Source: Rattus norvegicus (Eukaryota; Chordata; Mammalia; Rodentia; Muridae). Taken from it: a stretch of 64,000 nt of DNA. This document shows, in pieces, positions 35,164-46,820 of this stretch (the first letter of the stretch is position 1; every line of letters begins with the position of its first letter). A program made the position numbers and the translations under genes. The DNA lies in assembly GCF_036323735.1 (NCBI RefSeq), contig NC_086022.1:73207702-73271701 (forward strand), given 5' to 3'. A model generated the notes under the pieces. It was not told the origin of the DNA, did no database searches, and worked only from the letters and a program-made list of their open reading frames with translations.

Positions 35164-35849
35164 TCATGGAATGGTGGGGAGAATCATTGCACTGTGAAAA
35201 ATTATTTGAAATTTGTAAAAGAAAAGCAAAATAGCAACATGATATAGCAAATATTTTGACTTTGGTGTAAAGCAATCAATTTGAATAAAAATCACTACAT
35301 TCTGTTTCTATGAATGATATGTTCGACATAGACATCTACAATGATCACACAACTAGTTACTATGAAAATGAATTACTTCTTCTGTTTTTAATTCAGTTGC
35401 CAAATATTTTGCTTTAAATGTAACTCACTCTAAATTAACTCTTATTAACATTTTTCTTATTTGTGGCACTTCATGCACAGAACAATAACAACAATGTATA
35501 TACATGGAGATGTCATGAAATGAAATGGTGGGCCACCGCTTTTGAAAGTAGAAAAAATTTACATAAGGCATTGAGATAAAATTATGAAGGAATTGAGATA
35601 AAAATTACAAAGTAAATAAAGAATATGATGCAGAAAAGAAGGTAAGAAGTGCTACCAGAGAGTAAGAGGCCTTCTGTCATTAATTAGTTCGAGGCACACT
35701 ATGAATAAAGAAAATTAACTCTCCTTAAAAGAAAAGCTTTATGGAATTTTAAGGGAATCATTTGGAAAGGATATATGTGATTTCTTTATAATTTTCAATT
35801 ATCTCTTGTATATATAATCCAGTATACATAGGCAAGTATTATTTTTATA

Positions 35850-36015
35850 ACATTTATTTGTCTGGGGCTATGTGCTACACAATGCTTATATGGAAGTCAA
35901 CAGAATTGTGGGAGTTGATTTAAGATTTGTCCTTCTACCACGTGAGTTCTAGGAATTGCACTCAGGTCATCAGTCTTGGCAGCAATATTTTAGCCACTGA
36001 GCAATCTCACTGAAC
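35850..36015 (-). mobile_element. B4-like SINE inside the transduced segment
   Basis: The + strand reads GTGGGAGTTGATTTAAGA, CCTTCTACCACGTGAGTTCT, AATTGCACTCAGGTCATCAG, then CCACTGAGCAATCTCACTG, which is an inverted B4/RSINE-type element. Diverged, so it was already old in the source locus. Confidence 0.6.
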
Positions 36016-36349
36016 CAAATATAAGTAAACCATTGAAAGGATTTGGTTAGAAGCAGCTAAAAATACAGAAGTATTTTGAGGTATTATAACATCTAAAATT
36101 ATGCTAGGTAATTGCTTACCACAAAATCACACCTATAGATTTACTTATGTAGAACTGTTATAATATTTATGTTTGTCACTGAATTCCTCCCAGGATGCAT
36201 AATATTTTCAAAATGAAACCATTTTATGCCATGCATCATCATATACACTTCTTTTCACTGTTGGAAAACATTACCTGGAGTATACCATATTATTTCATTG
36301 TTTTTCAATTGTTTAGAATATGAGTCATTCCCAATTTGTAGTCATCATT

Positions 36350-36355
36350 AATAAA
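36350..36355 (+). terminator. Second polyadenylation signal used by the transducing RNA
   Basis: AATAAA followed 22 bp later by the terminal 22-base A run (36378-36399), which is textbook spacing. Confidence 0.9.
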
Positions 36356-36377
36356 TGTACTATGAAATTTATTTTAT

Positions 36378-36399
36378 AAAAAAAAAAAAAAAAAAAAAA
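36378..36399 (+). repeat. Terminal poly(A) of the insertion
   Basis: 22 uninterrupted A residues abutting the right target duplication. A tail this pure suggests a fairly recent insertion. Confidence 0.95.
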
Positions 36400-36415
36400 G
36401 AAAAAGGACTTTGAG
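36400..36415 (+). repeat. Right target-site duplication of the full-length L1
   Basis: GAAAAAGGACTTTGAG, identical to 28725-28740. The flank continues ATAGGCTCTTT. Confidence 0.95.
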
Positions 36416-37295
36416 ATAGGCTCTTTTATAATGTCCAAAACTTAAGGAAATAGACAAGGAAATAGACAGTGATTAATTCATCATATGTACACAAAAAACT
36501 AAGTTAGAAAATACAAACTTGAACAATCCATTCTGTATTTTCTGTTTTAAATTTTCATCTATAAAATGAGGATAATGATATTCCCTCCACATTAATATCA
36601 AGCTTGACTTAGTGACTGAGTTTAGAGAAAGGGTGGGCCAGGACATGTGAAAGAGCTATTCAAAATACAAAGTATTATTACTTGGGACCAGAAGAAAATT
36701 ATACCCACTGTGCTGTTCCCACAGCAGAGTTTATTCACAGCACTTCTTGATTCTTTCTCTACAATTCACATAATCATGAAAGTTATTGCTTTGTTGTCTG
36801 GATATATTAACTGGATGGCTGAGTGCACAAGGCCCACTTCTGAATCAGTGCAAAAATGAAACGTGGAGGAGGGAAAATAGAAAGGGACTCTTGAGCTTCC
36901 ACTGGAGTCATACTCATCAGTCAACCTGCCCACATAAATACCGGGAAATCAACTCAGTTAAACACGTTGGGAGGCGAACTTGAGTTATGATAGTGTTCCT
37001 GAACACAGGTCAATGAAAACCTGGCACGCACACAAACTCCCATTTATCATATTCTCTGTAAATGCCCACTAATTGTTTTCATATTTAAATGGCTAGAATC
37101 AACCACAGAAATGTATGTTTTCAGACTGGTGGGCATTTTCTAAAAATACAACAGGATGCTATGACATATTGTAAATTATTGTTGGTTCTTTGTGTTCTCA
37201 ACAGAATCACAAAAGGGTAAGGTCTTAAAAAAGAAAAGTCATTCAAGTCTGGTTCAAATTCTAAAACACAGAAAACAGTACTGGAACCAGGAGAA

Positions 37296-37298
<3 letters not shown>
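36416..37298. other. No recognised feature
   Basis: Right flank of the L1 insertion. AT-rich with small chance ORFs. Confidence 0.45.

Positions 37299-37339
<41 letters not shown>
37299..37339. repeat. (TG)n microsatellite
   Basis: About 20 uninterrupted units. Confidence 0.95.
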
Positions 37340-37341
<2 letters not shown>

Positions 37342-37607
37342 ATGCACACTTAGTTCTATTTAGTCTTATATGCTTGAAAAAGTAATTTTCTTATAACCAC
37401 AGTATTTGAAAACCTTTCAGAATTATTTAGAGTTTAAAAAACAAGAAAATTTGTAAACATAAATTATATTCATTTATTTTTGACAACAGTATACACAAAG
37501 TATACAAAAAAGAGTTGGTTTCCATGAGTAAAATCCTTCTAAAACGAAAATGTCAGAATTCATCTAAAGTGGAAATTTGATTATCAATAGTCTGTGACAG
37601 ACAAAAG

Positions 37608-37782
37608 TCTGTCTTTAAAATATTTATTGATTCTATGTATATGAGTGCACTGTAGCTGTCTTTAGACATATCAGAAGAGAGCATTGTATGCTTATAAACC
37701 ACCATATGGTTTTTGGGACTTGAACTCAGGACCTCAGGAAGAGCAGTCTGTGCTCTAACCACCAAGCAATCTCTCCAGGCCA
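37608..37782 (-). mobile_element. B2 SINE
   Basis: On the minus strand it starts GGCCTGGAGAGATTGCTTGG, continues TCCTGAGGTCCTGAGTTCAA, and ends in a TTCTGATATGTCTAAAGACAG block and an AT-rich tail near 37610. A complete but diverged B2. Confidence 0.85.
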
Positions 37783-39644
37783 CAGACAGAAATCTGTGTA
37801 CTTAATATGAAAACCCATCCTTGTATTGTGGCACAATTGTGCACACGTGGAGTAAAGTGACATTTGTAAAAGCAGTTCCCAGGTAGCTACAAGGTGTGCA
37901 CGGGATGCATGAAGCAAATGACAGTCAGCAAACTAGTATTTAAATGGCTTTCATTTCCTGAGATTCTAATGATATATTAGAATTACCAAGAGATTACCAA
38001 GAATTATTAGATTACCAAGAGAAAGCTGAGCCTTCTGTCTCCTGCTTCTTTACATCATCGCCCATCAGACTGCTGCCTGTCTTGAGTAGAAAGCACTAGC
38101 CTCTCCCATAAGGACAGCCTCTGACAGTTAGAATCAGTAGTAAAATAATCAAGATCATGGATAAGAGACACCACTACTAAGAGAATGATTAAATCCACAA
38201 GTGGGTGGAGCTATAGCTTTGGTCTAAGGGATTCCTTACACATCCCAGTATACATTTAGCTAAACCTAAAATAAGCCTTGGGCCAAAGAAATCAGACTGA
38301 ATGGGAGTTGTGACTCTCACAAAATGAACCATGTCCATGAGATCAATTCTTTTTTATCCTTAGTCTTTACCACTAGTGCCCAAAAGTCATGATGAATAAT
38401 AACACTGAGATGGATTTCCTAAAGAATATGAATAGCCTGGATGCCTACCTTCAGAGTGATAGTGAAAGGGCAGTGTCAAACTTCTTTGGGATTGCTAGTG
38501 TACACCGAATCAATGATGTTATTTTAGAACATTACTGAGTCTACTGATGAGGAACCTAATATTGCAGGTTGAACTGACAGCCCATATTCAATGTTCAATT
38601 ACTCCCTCTAGACCCTGACAGTAAGGGTCACCACAAATACCTTGAGATGATACTTACCTGGGATGTCTAGGTGATTCTCCTATCATCAAAGATCCCTCAA
38701 AAGAGGGAGCCTGAAGATTCAGCATCAGAGAAAAAGTGACCTGACCACCATGTTTACACCTCTAGACTTTCACTCCATGTGTGTAAGTACTGGAGAGAAC
38801 CTTCTCCTTTTAGTGGACAGTTGTCACGGCAGAGATTCATTGTCAGTCAAGCTGCTGAGCATAAGTGGCTGTTGAATAGGGGTTCATGCTCAGTCACGAA
38901 TACAAGAAAAGAATCAGTTATTCATACCATTTTCTCTGAGGGTCATGGAACATCTGCAGGAGACAGACGCTTACTCCCAAGGTATGAATCAAGGGATGAT
39001 GTATAGGGGAGATATTTCTTTCAAAATGAAATATTTCCTCCTGAAGTGAGTTGGAAAGTGCCTAAGATCTAAGAAGCCCAGCAAACAGGAGGATTAGAAA
39101 ACTTAGAAAATATACAAGGCTTGTGAGGCTCCCTCTGCACTACTGATAGGAGATTCCTTACTGAAGCTGCCTGAAGCCAAGGGAACTCTAGTGATAGAGT
39201 TATTGTGAGTCATTACCCACTGAGAGGTTGGATTTTGTGAGGCAGCTGCCCTTGAGTTGCCTGTGCTCCTCTACGTAACCTCTTACTCAGATTCCTATAA
39301 GTAACCTTAGTAATCTCACTGGTTTATCATCATAGAATTAGGTAGAATTGTTTCTTTGGTCTGTTGCCAGTGACCTATCAATGTGAATACACACACAATA
39401 CTGTGAGACAGTGAATGCTTTTCTCCAAAGACTTGAACCAAGGCAATGATGTTCACTTTTACTTATATTCAAATTTCTACTGATGGTTCTAGTCTACATA
39501 TTTCGGGAGTAAAATAAATTAGAGACATCCAGTTTTCAAAAGAATGAATAAAATCATATTTCCAGACATACTGTCATATGAAAAAATTAAAATGAATCCC
39601 CTAAAAAAAACCCACAAAAACTGTTCAGCAAGGCTATTGGGATG
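37783..39644. other. Unassigned sequence, possibly an old unnamed repeat
   Basis: About 1.9 kb without a recognised gene. ATTACCAAGA is repeated three times near 37980-38022. The wording of 38140-39260 reads like a dispersed repeat to me but I cannot name it. The 75-codon ORF at 38779-39006 lies in a frame broken by several stops. Confidence 0.35.
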
Positions 39645-40125
39645 AGTATTTTGGTTGTCAACTTGACTACATCTGGAATTAACTAAAACTCTAAAATGGC
39701 TGGGTACACCTGTGAGGAAGGTTTGCTTAATTAAACCATTTGAAATAGGAAGATCCACTTTATAATCTGGATCTTCGGGGTGGAAAAACACACTTTTAAT
39801 CCATATCTTTTGACGTGGGATAACACACATCTAATCTGGGTTAAACCAACTATTAGCCTATATACAGGACCCATAAGAAGGAAGCTCACTCTTTTCCTGT
39901 TCTTTCTCTAGCTAGAAGTCCATTCCTTCATTGGCATTAGAGTCTACTTCTTCAGGATTCTCAAAGTATACTGCAGACCAGGAGACATATACTCTCTTGA
40001 GAACTGAACAACTACTGGATTTCTGGACCTTCTATTCATAGGTAGCTATTTCTGAATTAGCTGAACCACAGACTGTAAGCACTCTAGTAACTCTCACATA
40101 TGTTATTGTAGAAAACCCTAATATA
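39645..40125 (+). mobile_element. LTR-like medium-reiterated rodent repeat
   Basis: Contains TTGGTTGTCAACTTGACTAC, ATCTGGAATTAACTAAAA, TAGGAAGATCCACTT, CAAGTCCATTCCTTCA-like (AGAAGTCCATTCCTTCATTG), GGCATTAGAGTCTACTTCTT and CAACTACTGGATTTCTGGAC in the order I recall for a common murid dispersed repeat. I do not name the family. The 103-codon minus ORF at 39519-39830 is inside it. Confidence 0.55.
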
Positions 40126-41318
40126 TCTATAGAACATGAAATAAATTGATACACATTTGATACATGTCAAATAAAATAAAATCACAATAGTTCTGTCACA
40201 ACTGCGTAAAAACAAAACAAAACTTGGAAATTAATGGCACAAGAGGACTAAACTAAGGCAGTAATGTCATCAAAATATGGCCGAAAATGTTAAAAGACTT
40301 GAATAAATGAAAAGCAGTCTGTGTTCACAGATTAGAAGATTTGACACTCATGAGATGGTGATTCTCTACAATGTGATTTACAGAATCTAGACAATCCCTA
40401 AGGGAATCATAGCTGATTTCTTTATAGGAACCAACATACTTTGAGTTATTACCTCATATCATTTCTAAAAATTAATATAAAGTAGACAGAACCCAAAGGT
40501 AAAATCCTATGAATAGCAACACAGGAGTGAATATTTATGACAATGGACTTGGCAAAAATACTCTTTTACAAAGTGTATGTAGTTTATATCTGTGTGTAAG
40601 GGTTGTTGGTATGTGTAGTTATATGGATGTGTATGAGCATGTTTATGTATATACAAGTACATGCACATGGCTAGAGGTAAATACCATGACTTGTTTGTCA
40701 GCCTTGTTTACTGACTTGCCAATTAGGCTCGGCAGGTTTGACAACACACTCCAGGATCCATCTACCTCACCTTCCCTGAACTGCTGCTTCTAAGCAGGAG
40801 CCACCCACCTGGCTTTTTGCATGGGTTCTGGTGTCATGGGTGTGTGGCACTTTACTAAATGAGTTATCTCCCTAGTACTAGTGCAAAGTCTTTTGTTTGT
40901 TCGTTTGCTTTTAGATAAAAGACCATAACAACTTGTGATTCATAAGTGGTAGTGCTGCTATGTTGTGTTACTGAATAATTTTAATTGGTAAAAAAAAATA
41001 AAATAGAATAAACACAACATATTTTATTTCTATTATTAATGACCAAACTAGTAAATAGAACCAACAGTCCAAAGGACAGTTAAACAACAGACACATGAAT
41101 AGTCAGGGCTGCTGAAATAAATCTGCTAACAAAAACCTGTCTAGTCACATGCAATAATACCTCATTTTGTTTGTATAGAAGAAGATGTGTGACTTATTTA
41201 AATAGGAACCATATATGATTAGTCAACAGTTAAAACACAAAGTACCCAAGCTACAAAATAACCACAATGAAGAACAGGCTCAATGAGCTGTAGAATCTGG
41301 TTGTCCAGACTAGGCATC
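40126..41318. other. No firm feature; possible SINE scrap
   Basis: 40790-40880 resembles an inverted SINE end (GGAGCCACCCACCTGGCTTT and ATGAGTTATCTCCCTAGTA) but is too diverged to classify. Confidence 0.35.
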
Positions 41319-41643
41319 TGTGATGGTTTGTATATGCTTGGCCCAGGGAGTGGCACTATTAGGAGGTGTGGCCTTGTTGGAGTAGCTGTGTCACAGTGGG
41401 CGTGGGCCTAAGACCCTCATCCTTGTTGCCTGGAAGTCAATCTTCCACTAACAGCCTTCAGATGAAGATGGAGAACTCTCAGCTTTGCCTGCACCAGGCC
41501 TGCCTGGATGTTACCATGCTCCCGCCTTGATGATAATGGTATGAACCTCTGAACCTGTAAGCCAGCCCTAACTGAATGCTGTTTTTATAAGAGTTGCCTT
41601 GGTCATGGTGTCTCTTCACAGCAGTAAAACCGTAACTAAGACA
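41319..41643 (+). mobile_element. Complete MT-type MaLR solo LTR
   Basis: 325 bp from TGTGATGGTTTGTATATGCT to CTAAGACA, including TTAGGAGGTGTGGCCTTG, GATGATAATGGTATGAACC and TTGGTCATGGTGTCTC. It starts TG and ends CA. The flanking pentamers are GCATC (41314-41318) and GCAAC (41644-41648), a 4/5 match fitting a 5-bp ERVL-class duplication. No internal region. Confidence 0.8.
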
Positions 41644-41794
41644 GCAACCTCAACCACTGAAGGATATCCAGAGAGCCGTCTGTCTACATCAATGGCTTCT
41701 TAAAATTTTCATGGTAACAAGTGGTTTGAGAACTGAAAAATTTCTGTTAAAGTCTAACTTTGACTCAATCTTACATGTACAATTTCATTATATT

Positions 41795-43700
41795 TATCTT
41801 TTATTTAAATTTATTTTAAATTTTTCTTTTATTAAAAATACAATATATTCTTCATACAATATATTCTGATTATGGTTCCCCTCCTCCAACTCCTCTGTGT
41901 TGCTTGCCACTTCTACCTCTCCTATCAGAATCCACATCCTTTCTGTCTCTCCTAAGAAAACACACTGGTAACTTAAAAACAATAATTAATAACATAAAAC
42001 AATCAGAAAAAAAGCACTATAGAAAAAGCATGAGATACAGATGTAGATGGATGGACATACAGTTAGAGCACAGTCCAGGAATGGAGTTTTATGGGAATTC
42101 TGAGTGCTTGTCTCCAAGGAAACAAGACAAGAATCTTGTGACCTTAGTTTCCTCAAAATATAGAACTGTCTTTGGAATGTGCTTTTCTGCTCAGGGGTAG
42201 CGTTTGCCCTGGGGCTCATCCTCGTATACTCTCCTCAGTTGATTCTTCTTACCCACAGAGCACATACTGTTTAATGCTCTGAATAAAGTTGGCTACTGCA
42301 TGAAACTTTAGTCTGATTCACTTTTAGGTCCCACTCTCCCAGGATCATACCAACAACTGGAGTAGTAAGAACATACATATTCCATACACAGGGAATCACT
42401 AAAAACAAAACTGGAATTCATAACATTAATGTAAAAACCTATAAGGTTAAAGTAACTGCCCTGTAAAAATCTCATGAGACAAAGAACCTCCATAGACGCC
42501 ACTGGGGTCGTTGTGTCTTAGTCGTCTACTGTCCAGCATTGGGACTGGCCTCACGAATAGTTTGGATCCCCAGGGACTCCCTTGAGAGAACTGATTTTTC
42601 CTCTGTGAGTGGTTATTAGTTGGAAATATCTACTAGGCTGGGAGGGGAAGGGCTGTGTTCCTTTCAGCACTGGGACCTATCTGGGTCAGAACCCTGCGGG
42701 CTCTCTGTATGCGGCCACACTCTATGAGAGTTTATATCTGTGTCAGTCCTGCTGTGTTTAGAGGAACTTGTTTCCTTAACTGTCATTCTGTGGAGAATAT
42801 CCAATAGCCTTGGCAACAGCCTGGGTTGTTTGGGGGTTCCCATGGGTCCTCTTTGGACAACAACTTGATTAGAAATAACCATGTCTGACACTGGAAGCTT
42901 CCTTTGGACCCCTTGGGGCTCCACCTCTTCTGTCATTTGGCAATTTCATTTAAATCTCTCTCATACACTAATAGATTTTAGGAAGCTTGTATGGTATTAG
43001 TTTCCCTTCAAATGGCCCTTCATACTAGCTGTTTCGCCCTGTACTTCTTCCTTCTCCCCCTCTTCCCTCTCCCTCCCCATTTGATCCTCCTGTTCCTGTC
43101 CCCACCCTGTCCATCCATAACTATTCTATTTCCCTTTCCTAAGGAGATATTGATCACTTCCTAGTACCTTACATTAGACTCTGTACATAATGTCTATGCT
43201 TCTACAGATTGTAGTGTGGTTATCACTGACTTACAGCTAATATCTACATACAAGGGAATGAAATGTGCTTGTCACTCAGGGTCTGGGTTACCTTACTCAA
43301 GATGATATTTTCCTAGCTCTATACATGTGCCTACACATTTCATGATTTCCCTTTTGTTTAATAGCTGAGTAAAGCAGCATCGTGTAAATGTGCCACATTT
43401 TCTTTATCTATTCATCTACTGACAGAAGGCTATGCTGTTTCCAACTTCTGGATATTATGAAGACAGCAGCAAGGAACATGATTGAACGGCCATACTGATT
43501 TCTATGGTGGCTGTACAAGTCTTCAGTCCCAATAGCAATGGATGAGTTTCCCCCTTACTATATATCCTTGTTAGCACGAGCTGCCATTCGTTTTATTGGT
43601 CTTGGGCATTCTGATGGGTGTAACATGAAATCTCAGAGTAGTTTTGATTTGCATTTCTTGGAATTACAGATATGTCCATCATGCATTTTTCACTTATTAT
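41795..43700 (-). mobile_element. Old L1 (Lx-like), 5'-truncated: ORF2 end and 3' UTR
   Basis: The inverted 3' end is at 41795-41960 (A tail, CCTCCTCCAACTCCTC, AATCCACATCC). An Lx-type 3' UTR follows to about 43150, then inverted ORF2 C-terminal sequence to 43700. Matches to the intact L1 include the block corresponding to about 34210-34260 near 43395 and to about 33880 near 43640. Non-coding. ORFs of 62-98 codons here are shadows. Confidence 0.8.
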
Positions 43701-44860
43701 CATAAAAATGTAGAGAAAATTATTTTAAAATTATTTTATTATTTTAAATTATTTTAAAAAGTGAAGCAACCTATAACCACACAAATGAATAATGGTATAT
43801 TATATTTAGGCAAGATCGAACATTATATCCCTCTAAGAAGGCACTGTTCTTCAAAATCTCGATTTTCATAGTGCTGTGGGAACTAGAGAATGAAGAATAT
43901 TCTAAACAGCTCTGGGAATTATACTTGGACTTATGACTCCCCTTATCATCCGGACTAGGATGCTGGGCTACAGCCCCCCCCTCCCCCCATCTGTCCTTTG
44001 GCTTGGTGCTTTATCCTTCCTGGTGCCAGTACTGAGAAAGGTGGTTGCCACTAGATCTAGTAGACAGTTTACGCTGTCTACCTCGGATCCTTGTAAGTAA
44101 TGGGAAATGTGGGAATTAAAACAGTCTATTTAGGTTGCAATGTTTTCAAAACACATTTAATGGAGCTCCTGTCAGCATTGGGTTGAATAGCTTCAAAGCC
44201 TGTCGCACACTTATGTGCAGGGAGGAGACCTGCTCTCTCCTTTCAAACTGACAGGTCTCTAGATGTGATTCAAAGGAGCTCCAGTTTCCCTAATTGTTTC
44301 AACACTGAATCATAGAAAAGACTTAAAAATAATCTTTTTATCTTCAAACTATTTCAGAGGTGAACATGTTAAAAAATAATGACATGGTTGTATATTTCTC
44401 TTATACAGCTCTAGATAGACATGGTTAATCATAGATAGTTGATTCTATGTCTGGCAGTTTTTCCTCTCTTTTGAAGGGTGCATCACCATTTATTTAATAA
44501 ACACATTCTTATTTCTTTTTTCAGGACAGGGAGTGTTTGCATAGCTTAGTAAAGCTCATAATTTTTGGAAAACATTTTAATATTTAATAACAGCAGCTAA
44601 TCTGTGAAAGCTCACAGGTTTGATTATGAAAACCACTTGCAAACTCAGGACTTGAGCTACTTCTAAAAAGTAAAGTGTAGTTTCTGTACAAACCAGGGAG
44701 AACACAAACCAAGAGAGAAGTGGACAACTCAGACATGGCATCAAGAGGCATAAAACAAAACAAAACACTGAGAAAACGACTTCAGCAGAATTAATTTAGT
44801 GAATGAAGTTTTAGGAACTAAAAACACTAGCAGAGAGTTTTAAGGATATATGTGTCAGCC
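43701..44860. other. No recognised feature
   Basis: AT-rich sequence with a short C run at 43973-43988. Confidence 0.45.
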
Positions 44861-45170
44861 ATACATCTGATGAAGAACTCATAACTAGAACATGTGAAGG
44901 ACTCACATCCTAGGTCAAAGGGAACAACTCAATTACCAGAGAAGCAAAGGCCTTGATAAGATTTTCTCCAAGGAAGATATACAAATGTCCCATCTAGCTT
45001 ATAAACGAGTTGCTGGGCCATCATAAGTCATCACCAAAACAAGTGGAAACTATAAGTATACTCTCTGTGGCTCCAGGCAACAGGACAGAATAAAAAATGA
45101 CAAGGACAACTGAGGGTATGGGAATTGAAACACTCAGATGGTGGCAGGAGGATTTGGCAGGGGCTTCAGA
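44861..45170 (+). mobile_element. Ancient L1 ORF2 fragment
   Basis: Weak co-linearity with the ORF2 region just after the RT domain of mammalian L1s: TCTGATGAAGAACTCATAAC, CCAAGGAAGATATACAAATG, CATCATAAGTCATCACC. It is far more diverged than the Lx pieces, so it predates murids. Confidence 0.45.
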
Positions 45171-45807
45171 AATCGGCCTGTCATTTCATCCTTAGGTTAA
45201 CTGTATGAACACCAAAGACATTGAGGATGAAAACTTCTAGTCATGGTGCACATGTCTGTGAAGAGGAGGGTACCCAGAGACTCGTGTTTTCAGAGTCATC
45301 TCTGCCCAAAACAAACATCCTCTTCCCAATGAAAGACAAACCCTCTCTTTTCCAAAAGGGTTTTACTCACTGAGGTTCCATTTCAGGCCTGTTGTCGTCA
45401 CATGGTTGCAAGGCTGTCCAACAGGAATAAGGCCACACCAGCTGCCTTCCATTCCAGTGTCTACACGGAGTCTGTGCTTTCCCTGAAGAAGAACAGCAAG
45501 TATGAAGAGGGGCATGAAAGGAACAATCTGCAGCCTGCTGGGGGCCAGCCAATAACACTTAATGTGACTTATCGTACTAACCACAAACCAACTTAATGCA
45601 TTCTTTCACTTGACTTAGATCTACTTTTCTATATTCAGCTTATTATTAATTCTAAGATTCGCACTGAAAAAATTGGTTAAATATGTGTAGGGCCACACGC
45701 ATAGTCTTATTCTTGGAACCTACCAATTGTAAAGATACCATCCATTGCATCTGCTGAAGCTGCAACCTTTTGTGACACTGAGTTCTAGACTAACAACCAC
45801 ATATTCT
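45171..45807. other. No recognised feature
   Basis: Overlapping 63-73-codon ORFs on both strands at 45363-45596. No family is recognised. Confidence 0.4.
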
Positions 45808-46148
45808 TGTTGTGGTTAGTTTTTGTCAACTTGACACAAACTAGAGTTACTTCGGAAGGCGGAAACTCCACTTAAGAATTATCTCCATCAGATTGACCTG
45901 TGGGCATGTTTCTGTGGGCATTTTCTTGATTAATGATTAAGTGGAAGGGCTCAGCCCACCGTGGTTAGTGCTGTCCTTGGGCAAGTAGTGTTGAGTAGTG
46001 TTGTGATACGTAAGCAAGCCAGTGAAAGCAAGCCCGTAAACAGCACTCCGCCATGGCCTCTGCTTTAGCTCCTGCCATCAGGGTCCTGCCTTGGCTTTCC
46101 CTCAATGATGTCCTGTAAACTGTAAGTCAAATAAACCCTTCCTACCCC
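45808..46148 (+). mobile_element. MaLR LTR, 3'-truncated
   Basis: Starts TGTTGTGGTTAGTTTTTGTC at a TG end and has AACTTGACACAAACTAGAG, GGAAGGGCTCAGCCCACC, CCATGGCCTCTGC and CAAATAAACCCTTCCTACCCC (its AATAAA). The usual GGTCATGG...GACA end is missing. Confidence 0.7.
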
Positions 46149-46349
46149 AAGTAAAATAATAGGGAACGTTTTATTTAAATATTCAATCAGATAAGGCCTA
46201 AGTATAATCAAACGAATTATTTTTAAGGGTAGTACATTTTGAACCTGGTGTCTGCTGTTGGGATAGAAGAGGGACAACCAATGTAGCTATGCCATGCAGG
46301 AGATAATAGCTACACAGAAGCATGGGTAGATTGTGTGGTACATATAACA

Positions 46350-46500
46350 TGCCTGAGTGGCAGAAATGAGTCTGCAGGATGACCTGTGAAGGGTTCTTTT
46401 CATCAGTGATTAAGTGGGAGGGCTCAGTCCACTGCGGGTAGTGCCAACCCTGGGCAAGTGGTTCCGGTTTGTATAAAAACACAATGCTCACTCATGGACC
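46350..46500 (+). mobile_element. Partial second MaLR LTR
   Basis: AGTGATTAAGTGGGAGGGCT followed by CAGTCCACTGCGGGTAGTGCC repeats the middle of the preceding LTR about 500 bp downstream, as a diverged internal fragment only. Confidence 0.55.
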
Positions 46501-46659
46501 TCCATGTTAGCACGAAAGATGTGTCTCCACATAACACTTCAAGTGACAATAATGAGTCAACACTATGTCCTCACTTATTACAAAGGAGCCACAGGGAGGC
46601 ATGGTGAGGAACACACTGCAGGCAGTATATGTGTGTACATGGGGGCTGGGGACTGTATG

Positions 46660-46820
46660 TAATCTGCTTAATGTGCTCAACTGTAAATCTTCTCTAAAAG
46701 TAAGAATGTGTAAGTTTTAAAAATGGGGAGAAATGGGATGAGGAACTGTGAGAGAGAGGGGACTGAGGAGCAGCAGCAACTGGAATGTAAATAAATAAGA
46801 TAATTTCAATTAAAAAAATG
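46660..46820 (+). mobile_element. Possible old L1 3' terminus
   Basis: A purine-rich stretch (GGGGAGAAATGGGATGAGGA), then GGAATGTAAATAAATAAG and an A-rich end is the layout of old murid L1 tails. Confidence 0.4.

Larger units (their letters stand above)
35164..36377 (+). other. 3'-transduced flank of the L1 source locus
   Basis: About 1.2 kb of AT-rich non-L1 sequence lying between the L1 tail and the terminal poly(A), inside the 16-bp target duplication. By established L1 biology this is DNA copied from downstream of the parent element. It contains an inverted B4-like SINE (35850-36015) and ends with AATAAA at 36350-36355. No ORF of note. Confidence 0.9.
28741..36399 (+). mobile_element. 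Full-length intact L1 with a 3' transduction
   Basis: A single retrotransposition unit of 7659 bp: 5' UTR (28741-29430), ORF1, ORF2, 3' UTR (34391-35102), an interrupted A-rich tail (to 35163), about 1.2 kb of non-L1 sequence with its own AATAAA, and a terminal poly(A). The perfect 16-bp target duplication hugs the two outer ends, so the non-L1 part arrived with the L1. Both ORFs are open at full length. Compared with the other L1 copies here it is the least damaged. Its 3' UTR is nearly identical to the young truncated copies at 22507-23040 and 50030-50610, placing all three in one recent subfamily. Confidence 0.95.

Noticed and set aside
37980..38022. Three copies of ATTACCAAGA
   Set aside because: Very short and local. 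Replication slippage explains it.
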